Shown here: one piece after another, positions 1 through 11,305 of the stretch
Layout: each line of letters opens with the position of its first letter
How positions within the stretch are numbered: position 1 is the stretch's first letter
NCBI GenBank assembly: GCA_039707465.1
Contig: CM077644.1
Span: forward strand, 184,462,962 to 184,526,961
Direction of reading: 5' to 3'
DNA length: 64,000 nt
From: Rhabdophis nuchalis
Lineage: Eukaryota; Chordata; Lepidosauria; Squamata; Natricidae
Made by a program: the position numbers and the translations under genes
The notes under the pieces: generated by a model
What the model was told of the DNA's origin: nothing
The model's database searches: none
Seen by the model: only the letters and a program-made list of their open reading frames with translations

Positions 1-261
1 GTGCAAAATATTTTATTGTTCAAACTCTAAATTAACCTGCTGTATTTAGGGAAAAAAATGAAATATCTTGACAGTATTGAAATAAGATTCCAGCTCACTT
101 TGTTTCTTTACATGAAATGGAGGGGTTAGACCAAGTAAGGACATCAACTACACAGAAAAGCTAAACCTATTTATATTGAAACTAGTGGTACCCAGCCACG
201 CGTTGCTGTGGCCTAGTCTGGTTAAATGGCCAACCAAACTGTGTAAACATAACCACCGTAT

Positions 262-638
262 AACACCCAACCTACCTACCTACTGTATTTCTTACTCTCT
301 CCCTCTACCTACCTAACAGCTACCTACCGTATTTCTCCCCCCTCTCTATCATCTACCTACCTACCTACCTACCTACCTACCTACCTACCTACCTACTGTA
401 TATCTCCCTCTCTCTATCCCTCTACCTACCTACTGTATTTTCCCTCTCTCCCTATACCTACCTACCTACCTACCTACCTACCTACCTACCTACCTATGTA
501 TTGCATTTCTCTCCATATACCTGTACCTATCTACCTACCTACCTGCTGTATTCATCCCTCTTGTCTATTCCTCTACCTACCTACCTACTGTATTTCTTCC
601 TCTCTCTGTATTCCTCTACCTACCTACCTACCTATCCC
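262..638. repeat. Interrupted (CCTA)n microsatellite inside the Helitron-like element
   Basis: Several CCTA runs, the longest at about 353-395 and 456-495, are separated by imperfect pieces containing TACTGTATTTCTCCCTCTCT. A related GGTA/TAGG-rich block sits at the same place near the 3' end of the second Helitron-like copy, so it is probably an ancestral part of this family rather than a chance expansion. Confidence 0.9.
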
Positions 639-695
639 TCCCCTCCCCAGACCACCACCCCACAGTCAACCTCCTCCAGGCCCCCCTCCCTCCCT

Positions 696-1410
696 TGAGG
701 CCAATGGCAGCAGCCACCTGGTAGCTTTGCAAGACGCCATGTCCGGCTTCTCGGGATGGGGGGGGAGGTTTCTGCCTCCATGCCTCCTCGCTGCTGCTGC
801 CGTACTGCCTGCTGCTCCTACCACAGTCAACCTCCTCTAGGGCCCCCTCCCTCCCTCTCTCCCTTGAGGCCAACGGCAGCAGCCACCTGGTAGCTTCGTG
901 GGATGCCATGTCTGGCTTCTCCTGGGGATGAGGGGGAGGTTTCCACCTCCAGGCCTGTTCGCTGCTGCTGCTGCCATCATGACTGCTGCTCCTGGCACTT
1001 CTACCACTGGCACCGCTGCGGCAGCCTCACCGTCTGCCTCCTACCAGCCCTGCAACCTCTCCATGATGGCAGCAGCAGCGAGAAGAGATTGGTGGGCTGG
1101 TAGGAGGCAGAGGTGCCACTCCTGGTGCTTCTACCGCTGCCGCCGCTGCCGCCACATCACCCTCCACCTCCTACTGGCCCTCCAATCTCTTCTTGCCCTT
1201 GCTGCTGCGACGGAGAGGTTGGAGGGCTGGTAGGAGACGGAGGGCGAGGCTACCGCAGCGGTGGTGGCGGTAGAAGTGCCAGGAGCGACAGGGACGATGG
1301 CAGCAACAGTGAGCAAGCCTAGAGGTGGAAACCTCCCTCCCACCCCCAGGAGAAGCCGGATGTGGCGTCCCACGAAGCTGCCAGGTGACTGCTGCTGTTG
1401 GCCTCGCTCA
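696..1410. repeat. Three related GC-rich modules, two direct and one inverted
   Basis: A module beginning GAGGCCAAYGGCAGCAGCCA recurs near 697 and 866 in the same orientation and again inverted at about 1195-1405. The 866-1075 and 1195-1405 copies form a long imperfect palindrome of about 200-bp arms, with smaller palindromic pieces between them. All apparent ORFs here are low-complexity Ala/Pro/Arg/Cys frames on both strands and are not treated as genes. Confidence 0.75.
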
Positions 1411-1744
1411 GGGAGGCACATGAGCAGATTCCCGCATTGCCCTTGGCAATGCGCCACCTCAAGGCCATTCAGTTTCAGCCGTTAGAAATGTGACGTCACA
1501 CACACGTGTAGGTGACGCAGCAGCCAGGTGGGAGGAGCTACAGGGAAGTGAAAACCTGAGAAGTGTGTACCTTTTTCGTTTGTGCTGCTTGCACATGACA
1601 CACATCTGCCTGCCACACAAAATGTATGTATGATTGCATCGGAAGTCCTTGGGAACATTGCGTGAAAATTTGGTGCTGATCGGTGCAGTACTTTCTGAGA
1701 TTAGTGGCTTTGCACAAACTATTTTACATTTTTATTTATATAGA

Positions 1745-2666
1745 TTGGCTATAGTAACAAAACCCTGCAAGTCCAATTAACTGTATCTCTTCCTCCTTCT
1801 TAGACTTCAATGACTTAGGGAGATGTCTGCCAGAACCACTCTAAAATGTAATAAGATTTGTGGAGTTTAGATATATTTTAGCCAATTTTTTTTGGCAATG
1901 GAGTCTCCATCAAGGTCAACTTCCTTTCTTTCTACAGGTGTTGCTATGCTTCAAAGGGCAACTATTTTCAGTCAGTTTTTTAACATCAATATACAGGGGA
2001 TGGTAATTGACATTTCATCACAACTCTTAAAATAAACAGGTAAAGACAAATAGATGGAACTCATATGAGTTGGGTTTTGTAGAATATTTTCCAGACTCTC
2101 ATATGAAGTTCAACCATCGAAAATGGGAGGAGAGAAACATTAGCTTGTTAGTAAAATGGGTAGAATTATTGTAAATCTTATAGGCTAATTCCCCATACAT
2201 TTATATTTCATTGCTCCTACATAGAAAGGAAATAATAAGCCTATAAGAAAAGAACCAGTAAGTTAAGCTTCATAAATTGAACTTTCTTGAATTCAATGGT
2301 AAAGAAACCAGTTGATTCAGATGAGCTCTGTAGCCAGTAAGCATATCATGATGCTGTAATCCCAGGTATTAAAAACTTGCTTCTTTGAATAATATTTCCA
2401 AAACTATAGGATAACAATAATTTCAGATCAATTAAAATGTTTTTTTTAAAAAATGAAATGCTAAAAAAGAGAATAATTTTGATATTCATAAGAGATGAAT
2501 ACATGTTCTAATTTAGTTGTGAGCTTATAGAACAGTCCAATGAGCATGAGATAATACAAAAACATCTGGAGTAGTGGATACATAATTGCTAATTTAATGT
2601 ATTTATATTTCTCCCCTGCCCTTTTATAAGTAAATTGCAGCATTTTTCATGGTAATTAAACTTGGG
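1745..2666. other. AT-rich interval with no gene seen
   Basis: Unique-looking AT-rich sequence. No ORF with recognisable protein similarity, no splice-bounded exon candidate and no familiar repeat end was found by eye. Confidence 0.6.
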
Positions 2667-2778
<112 letters not shown>

Positions 2779-3103
2779 TCTTTCCAATATATATGGGTAG
2801 AGGTAAGGAGAAATATAGAGAGATCATTTCAAAAACATGTTTTAAAAAAAATGAAAAAGAAAACCAAGCCAATATTCTGTAATGCATAAGCCTGTGGCTG
2901 TGTAAGCATTTAAAAAGCAAACTCGCCTGAGGGAAGACAAAATTAGAAACAAATTATACTCCTTCTGTATTCAAATTATAGAGATAAATAACTCAAGACT
3001 CTGAATTTCTAAATGACTACACAAACAAACAAATAAATAATTGGATGCTATTTTTTCCTAAATACTCAGAAATTACTCTGAGCCTAGCAAATTGGTGAAA
3101 TAA

Positions 3104-3306
3104 TACAGGTAGTCCTCAAGTTACAACAGTTCATTTAGTGACTATTCAAAGTTACAACAGCACTGAAAAAAATGATTTATGACCAGTTTTCATAATTATG
3201 ACTTTGGTAACATCCCCAGGAACAGCTATGCTTAACAGCTATGGCGGTCACTCAGACAGATTGCCAAAATTGAGCATGGTCATGTGGCAATCTTCTTAAT
3301 GACCAC
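3104..3306 (+). mobile_element. Inverted-repeat DNA transposon (MITE-like), left part
   Basis: Begins CAGGTAGTCCTCAAGTTACA and continues as the GTTACAAC-type repeat that also occurs inverted at 11306-11612. The matching right end lies at 3813-3873, after an inserted LINE. The two ends are inverted (AGTCCTC... and ...GAGGACTACCT). Superfamily is not determined and no reliable TSD could be read. Confidence 0.6.
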
Positions 3307-3309
3307 TAT

Positions 3310-3400
<91 letters not shown>

Positions 3401-3403
3401 TTA
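3307..3403. repeat. (TTTA)n microsatellite, tail of the adjacent LINE
   Basis: About 24 TTTA units. On the minus strand this is (TAAA)n directly following the 3' hairpin of the L2-like LINE at 3404-3812, so it is best explained as that element's 3' short-repeat tail after slippage. Confidence 0.9.
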
Positions 3404-3812
3404 GATTTTTATACTGCCCTTCTCCCTTTCGGGACTCAGGGCGGTGTCCAGGCAATGATAAAAATCAATACTATAAAACACAAAATACGTTAAAAATATA
3501 TTAAATGATTAGCCTGTGCTAAAACCCTACTAAAACCCTTACTAAAAACAATTAAATCTACGCCAGGCTGGCCACACAAAATAAATAGGTCTTCAAGGCC
3601 CGACGGAAAAGGCGCAGGTCCGTGGTCGTCCGTAGGTCAGGGGCTAGGTCATTCTAGAGGGAAGTAGCTGCCACAGAGAAGGCTCTCCCCCTAGGGGTCG
3701 CCAGCTGACATTGCCTGGCCGACGGCACCCTGAGGAGGCCCTCTCTATGGAAGCGAACTGGTCGGTGGGAGGTGTTTGGTAGCAGGAGGCGGTCTTGCAG
3801 GTAACCAGGTCC
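3404..3812 (-). mobile_element. L2-like LINE, 3' end with ORF2 C-terminus (5'-truncated)
   Basis: Minus-strand translation gives a degraded reverse-transcriptase C-terminus with the motif RGRAFSVAASSLWN followed by LKTYLF and a stop. A 3' UTR follows, ending in the GCCCTGAGTCCC...GGGC hairpin and a TAAA tail. The same C-terminus and hairpin occur at 18330-18610 and 31971-32410. It sits between the two halves of a MITE, so it inserted after the MITE. Possible TSD: ATGACCA / ATGACTA, imperfect. The CR1/L2-group assignment is by recognition of this terminus. Confidence 0.75.
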
Positions 3813-3873
3813 CTATGACTATCAACTGTAATTTTGGGCTCAATTATGGTTGTAAGAGGAGGACTACCTTTAC
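3813..3873 (+). mobile_element. Inverted-repeat DNA transposon (MITE-like), right part
   Basis: Continues the element of 3104-3306. It contains AATTTTGGGCTCAATTATGG and ends GAGGAGGACTACCT, inverted relative to the left end. Confidence 0.6.
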
Positions 3874-5504
3874 AGTGAACAAGAAGGAAAAGCAGATTTT
3901 TGTTGCCATAGTAAGTGCCTCAGTTGAAAGTAGAATAATTGTTGACATTCTTTTCTTGTAACCTTAACTTTCCCCCCTTATAAATACTCAATAAACTGAG
4001 CTTTTACATTATTGTTCCTAGGATGAAACGTTAACAACTGGAAACAAGTGCTGATGCTTCATATGACCCCTTACCTTTGAACTGGCTAGCAACCTAACAA
4101 TCATGTTTTGTGCCAATTATATATTTCAGGAATCAGCGACAATCACATCTTCAACTACTATTACTACAACTTCCCTACATTAAGGTAGCAACATGTAGAA
4201 TGCATTGCAGTAGTTAAGATGGAATGTGATCATCTCCTCAAATCCAACCAGTTCCGGATGCGATATAGCTAGATCACTAGGGATAATTATGTACTTAATA
4301 TTTTCATCAGAGTTGTCGCCTGCAAATCTAGTGACAGTTGAGGCTCAAGTAGTATTTCCAAGTGCCAAACCTACATGTTCAATTGCTAGTTGCAGATTAC
4401 AAAATCAAAAGACCATTGTTTGCAGCCAAGTCATGGTCTAAGGAGCTTTACAGGGGCTTAGATTTTAAGTAACACATTTTGAAAATAACTCATAAAATGG
4501 TGCTCTCAAGATCCAATCCCACCACTGTTCCTGAAAGTCATGAGGAAGTCCAGATGAAGTAACAAGAGCTATGAACTTTCCAATATCGGTTGTTTTCTAA
4601 TAGCACCAAATTTTTCAGGGAAATAGCCTTGCTGAATGTCTCATTTGAATGAAGATAACCAATAAATTTACTCCAAATGTGTTTGGAACTGCAAAGCCAC
4701 ACCTTCTTGATTACATTTTCCTGAAATGGAACATTTCAGATTGGACTATAATTGTACAGATCTCCCAGGTCTGTCTCCCAGGTCTGTCTTATTGCACAAT
4801 CTTGCTTATTAATAGAGTAATTAATACGTGATGTATTTATAGCATAGGAGAGAGCATTTTAGGTGGTCACACTTGGTTGAAGTATATCTGTCACTGAAAC
4901 TATACTCTGGTCTTTTTCAACACTAAGCAAAGGCCATTGTATTTTCCTCAGTCATTTCAGTCCTGCTTTTACTAATCCTTTCAGCTTTAAAACTGTTTTT
5001 TTTTAATCTTTACATTTCTTTTACTGCTTTTTAAAAAATATTATTTTGTACATGATTATTCTAAATTTGATTTTAGAGTTGATAGTTGATCATTATTAGG
5101 AAGGGCATATACTGTATTAGAAATAAGTTTTGAATAAATATGTTGTTTTAACTTGTAAACATAGAATTGATATGTCCTTTGCGACCAGGGGATGATATAA
5201 TGTGACAATTTCTCTATTTGGAAGCTCCCATCACCTTAAATATGAAAGTCAATCATTTTTGGATGTCTATTTGTGTTTGAGGGAAGGGGAGCTAAACAGA
5301 AGCCAGCAGATCTTAGATATTCCCCATGATTCATTTGAAGTGCTAGTCACTTGTCTATGATTTGCTACTTTAATTGCCTATATTCCAATTTACTTACCCT
5401 TGAATTGTATTTGTAAAGTGCTATTTTCATACCAGTATAGGCAAAGTAACTTAAATCAGTCAGCCTCTCCTTCTTTTTCTCATCTCTTTCTCATCATATT
5501 GTTT
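3874..5504. other. Unique-looking interval with no gene seen
   Basis: AT-rich sequence. Short ORFs up to 71 codons show no protein features. A local 12-bp tandem duplication (ATCTCCCAGGTCTGTCTCCC region near 4762) is the only structure noted. Confidence 0.55.
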
Positions 5505-5637
5505 GGATTGCTCCATCACTGGATGCTTTCAAAAAGAGACTGGACGACCATTTGTCTGAAATGGTATAGGGTCTCCAGCTTGAGCAGGGTGTTGGACTAG
5601 AAGACCTCCAAGATCCCTTCCAGCTCTATTATTCCAT
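5505..5637 (+). mobile_element. CR1 LINE 3' end (snake type)
   Basis: Contains GGACGACCATTTGTCTGAAA, then GTTGGACTAGAAGACCTCCA and the CTTCCAGCTCTATTATTCC terminus, the standard 3' end of squamate CR1 copies. It encodes only the last residues of ORF2 (TTICLKWY-like frame), so it is a dead 5'-truncated copy. Confidence 0.85.
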
Positions 5638-5794
5638 GTTCTAAGAAGGGAAACATTTTATCTCGAGCTATAGTTCCCAGTTAATTAGTCACATGTCAGG
5701 CTAAGAATGATGGGGCCTCGTCAACATATTTGGCGACTAAAAGGAGACATTGACTCAAACTCTTAAAGACTTACAGTATGTATTCTGGTATGTG

Positions 5795-5799
<5 letters not shown>

Positions 5800-5833
<34 letters not shown>
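5800..5833. repeat. (AC)n microsatellite
   Basis: Seventeen AC units. A diverged TG-rich patch follows at about 5936-5970. Confidence 0.95.
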
Positions 5834-5835
<2 letters not shown>

Positions 5836-7290
5836 TCACAGTATACCACAAAATTTGCCCCATGGTTATTTGAATCATATTTAATTCAATTCACCCAAGG
5901 ACACGTTAACGCACCTATATGTATATACAGAGAGATGTGTATGTGTGTGTGTTTGGTTGTGTGTGTGGGTACGTACAAAAATACCCAAGACTGAGATGTC
6001 TAAAGCTTAAGAAGGGAAGGGAGAAAATTAGAAGTGAAGTAAGGGAAGGTGAAATTTAGTCAAAATGATGGTGCTTCAGCTGTAAACAAAACACCTAAAG
6101 GGTGCAGGGAATGAAACCTTTTATGTGTTATGTATAAATCTCATCCCAAGGCCATTCTTTTCTGAATGGTCATTCTTCTCTGAATGGCCAATCTTTTCTT
6201 AATTATATGCAGTGTTCCAGGAGGCAGAGAATGCTGTGCTTCATTGCACAAAGCAAAATGGAACTGTTATGAGTTCTCTGACAAGAAACTTGGCAAGAAA
6301 ATAACTGAATTCTAACATCCCTAAAGCATTAATGATATGGATACTTTTTACTTGAGATATGCCACCTTGCAATTAAAAACTAGATGCATAAAATTGTCTA
6401 CCAATTTAGCAAAGTTTTAAAGAAATAGGGGAAATCGCTACTTTTTAGGAAACCTTATACTATATGAGAATTAAAATAAGAAAATCTTTCAGAAATAATT
6501 AAGCCTTTGGCAGCTGCGTAATAAGCAAATCAAATTTCATTACCGGTTCCTGGTTAATTCACAATTGGATCACAATCTGCTGGAATACATAGTGTTTAAT
6601 TAAACAGAACAATTAGACAAATGGTGTTTTAATTTCAAGAATTATGAAATGATAATTTGTGTAAATTTCTCAGAACATTAAAAAATATGAGCATCCTCAA
6701 CTGTTCAATATTCAGAGAAGCGGTGGTGTTTCCTGGCAATTTAAACTATGTTTTAAAGCACATTAATAAAATCACATGCCATTCTAAGGAAGACTGTGAT
6801 ATCAAAAACTTGTCCTAACAGTGTACCATTTATTCATTTTTCAAATCTGTTTTTCTTAATGATGCTTTGGGGACTGCTTACCGAAATTTGACTTTGGAAT
6901 TTGCCAAGCATTAGATGGTAAGTTGCAGAAATTCATCCCAGAGAAGTGGTGCCCCTATTAACAGGAATGGTCTTGGTTGAAGGAAACATGTGCAGGGAGA
7001 CATGGAGAAGAATGAATCTTCAGAAGGTGTTTCTATATGCAGAAGGATTTATAATGGGATCTAGAAGTACAGTCATCTCAAATGTCCTGAATCAAGAGCC
7101 AAAGCTCCTTGGAGACTACAGGTTGGCCTCAGTTTATCGGCACAACTGAGTCCAAAATTTATGTTAATAAGCAAGACCGTTGTTCAGTGAGTTTTTCCCC
7201 ATTTTTACAACCTTTCTTGCCACATAGTTTCATCTATGTGGATTGCAGACTCGCCCTCTCCATTTCCCCTTACCTTCCTCATGTCATTGG
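5834..7290. other. AT-rich interval with no gene seen
   Basis: No convincing coding potential or recognised repeat. A short local repeat of the GGCCATTCTTTTCTGAATGG type occurs three times at about 6150-6196. Confidence 0.55.
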
Positions 7291-7366
7291 CCTCCTCCTC
7301 CTCCTCCTCCTCCTCCTCCTCCTCCTCCTCCTCCTCCTCCTCCTCCTCCTCCTCCTCCTCCTCCTC
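7291..7366. repeat. (CCT)n trinucleotide microsatellite, about 25 units
   Basis: A pure pyrimidine strand. The poly-Leu frame across it is a repeat artefact. The reverse-complement repeat (GAG)n occurs at 14602-14681. Confidence 0.97.
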
Positions 7367-8308
7367 TATTCACTGTGCCCTTCTGTGCGTAATCACATAA
7401 CTCAACATGGGAAACATAAAGTTTCCCATGTTGGCTAAAGTTGTGAATGGAAATGGATGCCCTAAAAGTTCTTTGCTGACTTTTTCTTTAAAAACAAAGC
7501 AAAAATATTACAGGTCAGACATTTGCCTTATTCTGATGGTCAGTAAAATGGAATGGATCCCTTTTTGGGATGTTTTCATATGCTGTGGGAAGTAATTATG
7601 ACTTTGAATTTTCCTAATTTTGAAGGTAGAAAGCTTAAGAGTCAGTTCATGAATAAAGGCTATATGTGGAATCAGTTTTTGCCATATGAAGAGTCCTGTA
7701 AGCTCTGAGCAACAGAAAAGCTTATTAGGAGTACAGATTTCTCTTAGGGCAAAGATTTATGAGATATTTCCTGTCTTTCTCTAAGGATAACAAATTTTAA
7801 ACAAAGGATATAAACTATGTTTATCTAAGATCGTGATGGTATTTTTTCATCAACCCAAATGAAAGATTTTATCCTTTGTTTTTATCACAGCAATCAGGGA
7901 AAATGCTTACGTGTACAGCATATGAAACTAAACTGGGTTATCAGTTTAGTTATCAGGGAACATAACGGATTTCCTGCAAGTAACAATGATAGAAAATGCT
8001 ATTGTTGAAGCTGGTACTCAATGAGCATGGTGAAATTGAAGCAGAGTGCAAACTGAATAATGAGGTTATTTGGTGATGTTTATATGTAATATGGCTAGAA
8101 AAGTTCACTCATTTTGCAAAGTGCATTCTTCATCACCAGGTTATGCAACCAATTTTAATGAAACATGCAATATCCTAAGGTCCCCAAAGACCTTCTGCAT
8201 GTTGTATCTAGTATTTAAAAATGTATTTATATGTGTGATATGTCAACAATGCACTCATTGGTCTGAGGAATCCTAAATCCTACACTTGAAGTAGAGTAAA
8301 CAGTAAGA
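7367..8308. other. AT-rich interval with no gene seen
   Basis: Immediately after the (CCT)n array there is a short inverted pair around AACATGGGAAACATAAAGTTTCCCATGTT (7402-7431, a hairpin of about 11-bp arms). Otherwise no gene or repeat family was recognised. Confidence 0.55.
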
Positions 8309-8432
8309 GAGTTGGAACCTTGGAGGTCATCTAGTCCAACCCCCTGCTCATGCCGGAGACCTGTACTAGGGATTCAAACTGCCAACCTTTCTGATCGACA
8401 ACCCAGTGTCTTAACCACTGAGCCACCTACTC
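8309..8432 (-). mobile_element. tRNA-derived SINE with a CR1-like 3' tail
   Basis: On the minus strand it reads GTGGCTCAGTGGTTAAGACA (tRNA A-box region), then a B-box region (GGCAGTTTGAATCC). It then switches directly to the CR1-type end AGGGGGTTGGACTAGATGAC, CTCCAAGG, CCAACTC. The head matches the Sauria-SINE type seen at 17116-17464, but the tail matches CR1 rather than Bov-B. This suggests either a SINE family that borrows CR1 machinery or a chimera. Confidence 0.65.
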
Positions 8433-8496
8433 AATAATAGTCAATAATAATAGGCAAGAAGGGCTAGAAAGTTGATGGAGATATTGGCCTAATCCC

Positions 8497-8664
8497 AAAA
8501 GTGCTTTTTCAAGTGGAAACTGGACTTTCTAGTTTTTTCTTTGAAGATCTTTCACTTCTCATCCAAGAAGCTTCTTCAGCACTGCAGAAGCTTCTTGGAT
8601 GAGGAGCTAAACATCTTCAAAGAAAAACTAGAATGTCCAGTTGCCTCTTGAAAAAGCACTTTTA
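8497..8664. mobile_element. Palindromic retroelement remnant with hammerhead-like motif (Penelope-like?)
   Basis: Two ~80-bp arms (8497-8575 and 8585-8664) are inverted copies of each other around GCACTGC. The arms run AAAAGTGCTTTTTCAAG ... AGAAGCTTCTT. On the minus strand the left arm contains CTGAAGA, a helix (GCTTCT/AGAAGT) and GAAA, resembling the CUGANGA-helix II-GAAA core of a hammerhead ribozyme. In the right arm the core is degraded (CTGCAGA, CTAAAC). Penelope-like retroelements are known to carry hammerhead motifs in their terminal repeats. The assignment here is inference. Confidence 0.5.
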
Positions 8665-8930
8665 GGACAACCATGATCTGGATGACTGAGAATCTCCACA
8701 GATATTGACCTAATGTTATAGAGGGATTCATCAATGGGGAACATCGCCGAATCCTGAAAAACACTCACATCTGTACATTTTCTATCATCAACAGTCATCA
8801 GAATGGAGGAGGATTTTGGCAGGGGACAAAGCCAACTTTGTTTCCATTAGATAGTCAATGTTTTGGATGAGTGGGACTTCTGGGTCCTTCAAAGCATCTC
8901 CTGTGCATACCAATAATTATAACAGCTTTG

Positions 8931-9147
8931 GTGGTGCAGTGATTAGAAAGCCATGGTGCAGGCTAATTCAGCTCACTGTCAGGAGTTTGAAACGGACCAG
9001 CTAAGGCTGATTAAGTCTTCTATTCTTCTGAGGTCAGTAAAATGAGGACCCAGATTGTTGGGGGCAATTTGCTGAGTCTGTAAACTGCTTAGAGAGGGCT
9101 GTAGATCACTATGAAGTCTAAGTGCTATTGATATTGCTATTATTATA
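8931..9147 (+). mobile_element. tRNA-derived SINE, family A
   Basis: A-box-like TGGTGCAGTGATTAGAAAG, a degraded B box, then the family body (AAAATGAGGACCCAGATTGT, GGGGGCAATTTGCTGA) and 3' end (AGAGAGGGCTGTAGATCACT, AAGTCTAAGTGCTATTGATA). Other copies lie at 16930, 30592 and 31893. Its 3' end differs from the Bov-B-tailed SINE at 17116. Confidence 0.8.
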
Positions 9148-10402
9148 AAAGAATGAGAAAGAGACACATATTTAAAACATGGTTATCACGCATGACATTG
9201 GTCTGTAGATAGAAATAAGAAAGTGTCTATTTTTCTGAAGTGGACAGGGTGGGATGACCCTTATCCAAGACCTTATGTAGGGGATCCCAAGATCCCAAAA
9301 ATAAACATTGAAATGGTGTCCTGTTGTTCCAATATTCATTACACAGATTTGAACTAACAAGATTCCGAGATAACTTAGACAATATATTATTTTTTTAAAA
9401 TGTTCATAAAAAAAAAAAACCATCAACAGCAAGCAGCTCAGGAAAGTTGGCATTTCACAGAAGAGGAAGAACAAGTGTGTTTTCATAGACGTCACCTCGT
9501 GTATCTGAGTTGTTGGCAGTATTGTTCCTCTTCAGGTCATAGAAAAAGGTTGCCTGTTACTGCCTCCAGTGACCATCTTTGGGGACATGAAAAGCTGGGG
9601 CATGTAATTTTGATAGTTCACGTCAGATATCAACCATGTAAGGTTGGACAAGCATCTAGGGGCTTTTCAATATTGCAGTAACCCTTTTTTCAGCATTTCT
9701 TGATTTAACTGATAGGGATAATATAGATCTTGATTTTTAATATATTCCTTTGAACTACCAGAGAGTCATAAAAGGAAAGCAAATACTTTTTATTAGTCTG
9801 TCATTTTGAAGACTGGAATAACAAGTAAAAAGCACTTCTCTTATCTGCACTGTTTTTTTCACATTCTCTGGGAACACTGTACTAATCGCTTTTGTTTTGC
9901 TCAGTGTATATGAACACAACATTTTTCCTTTGTTCAGGCAAGCAACTCCCTAATGTTTACTTGGTTTGGAAACGTTAGACGGCTAAAACCTATTCACTCT
10001 GTTCAGAAGCCTTTGCCAAACCAATAAAGCTAGGTAAGCAATCAATGTGTTCCGTAAATCAATTATGCCCTTCCTGCACTATTGTTGAATGTCCCAAATC
10101 CATTGAGAAGTGTTCAGTGTAAACTTTTAAATGGTATAATGACTGACTAAATCTGCCTTGCCCATCCTAAGGGAAAGAAATGAAAAACAAAAACAAAAGA
10201 ATCCCTCAAGGGATTGACATAGCAGGTGGCAAAAGGCCCAAGCAACTTCAAATGTTAGGTTGATTTTGATGTTTAGTATGATGTTAACATCTGCTTGCAT
10301 AATTTACTGATGTTTATTTGCTTAGTTTATTATGCTTTTTTAATTGCTATGTTGTGAGCCACCTTCATCATCTCTCCATGAGAAGATAGAGTACAGTATA
10401 TT
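9148..10402. other. Interval with no gene seen
   Basis: Unique-looking sequence. Reading frames of 93-107 codons near 9172-9681 on both strands have no recognisable domain and cross an A11 run, so they are not called. Confidence 0.5.
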
Positions 10403-10495
10403 GAGAGGTGGTATTCAGCCAGTTCTGACCGGTTCTAGTGAACCGTTAGTGGAAATTTTGAGTAGTTAGGAGAACCAGCAAATACCACCTCTGGC
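10403..10495 (-). mobile_element. Short MITE of the AGAGGTGGTATT family
   Basis: Bounded by inverted repeats AGAGGTGGTATT and AATACCACCTCT. The interior (CAGTTCTGACCGGTTCT...GGAGAACC) matches the right end of the longer element at 49979-50250, so this is an internally deleted derivative. It directly abuts the L2-like LINE at 10496. Confidence 0.6.
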
Positions 10496-11305
10496 TGCTT
10501 CTGCCCCAGAAAGGGACGCAACTGGCATATCAGGCGAACCTGGTAGAAAGCCCCCCTGCCATGACCATCATGTGCTCTTCTAAAGACAGCCGAGAGTCCA
10601 GGAGGACACCCAAGTTGCGAGCCCTCTCTGTGGGGGCCAATGACTCACCCCCAATAGCCAGGGATGGCGTCAACTGGCTATACCGTGACGCCGGAAGCCA
10701 CAGCCACTCAGTCTTGGATGGGTTGAGTCGAAGCCTGTTCCTCCCCATCCAGACTCGCACAGCCTCCAGACATCGGGACATCACTTCCACGGCATCGTTG
10801 GGGTGGTCTGGGGTAGAGATGTACAGCTGAGTTTCATCAGCGTACTGATGGAACTCTACCCCAAAACCACAGATGATCTCACCCAATGGCTTCATATAGA
10901 TGTTGAACAGGAGGGGTGAGAGGACCGACCCCTGTGGAACCCCACAAGTGAGGTGCCTCAAAGTCGACCTTTGCCCCCCTGCCAACACAAACTGCGACCG
11001 ATCAGAGAGATAGGAGGAGAACCACCGTAGAACGGTGCCCCCCACCCCAACCCCTCCAACCGGTGCAGCATGATACCATGGTCGATGGTATCAAAAGCCG
11101 CTGAGAGATCTAACAGGACCAGGACCAGGATAGAGGAACAGCCCCTATCCCGAGCCCTCTAGAGATCATCGACCAACGCGACCAATGCCGTCTCCGTGCT
11201 GTGCGCGGACCGGAAGCCGGACTGGCGCAAGTCCAGATAGACAGCTTCATCCAGGTGCTGAAGAAGCTGCCGCGCCACCACACTCTCAACAACCTTCGCA
11301 ATAAA
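10496..11305 (-). pseudogene. L2-like LINE reverse transcriptase fragment
   Basis: The minus-strand frame 11045-10530 gives a 171-aa reverse-transcriptase segment. It includes VPQGSVLSPLLFNIY (motif B), QYADETQLYI (motif C, where the expected YADD is YADE) and KTEWLWL. A second piece upstream (about 11300-11050), out of frame with it, contains QSGFRSAHSTETALVALVDD and LDLSAAFDTIDH (motif A). There is at least one frameshift and one stop, and neither the endonuclease nor the 3' end is present. The AFDTIDH/YADDTQ style is that of L2/CR1-group LINEs. Inactive: the second catalytic Asp of motif C is lost. Confidence 0.85.

Larger units (their letters stand above)
182..1744 (-). mobile_element. 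Non-autonomous Helitron-like element, copy 1
   Basis: Read on the minus strand, the element starts with TC (TCTATATAAATAAAAATG) just after an A and ends with CTAG just before a T. This is the A|T insertion and the TC...CTRR ends of Helitrons. A hairpin (GCCAC, 8-nt loop, GTGGC; plus-strand 195-212) lies about 9 nt from the 3' end, as expected for the family. The first ~90 nt and last ~60 nt resemble the element at 55820-56631, while the middle differs. No Rep/helicase coding region is visible, so mobilisation would need an autonomous partner (inference). The interior holds (CCTA)n and GC-rich repeated modules. The Helitron call rests on ends only. Confidence 0.65.

Noticed and set aside
898..1485. 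Several overlapping 66-111-codon ORFs
   Set aside because: All fall in the GC-rich inverted modules of the Helitron-like element, on both strands, with low-complexity Cys/Ala/Arg content.
10561..10830. 89-codon plus-strand ORF
   Set aside because: It is antisense to the recognised reverse-transcriptase frame of the L2-like LINE.
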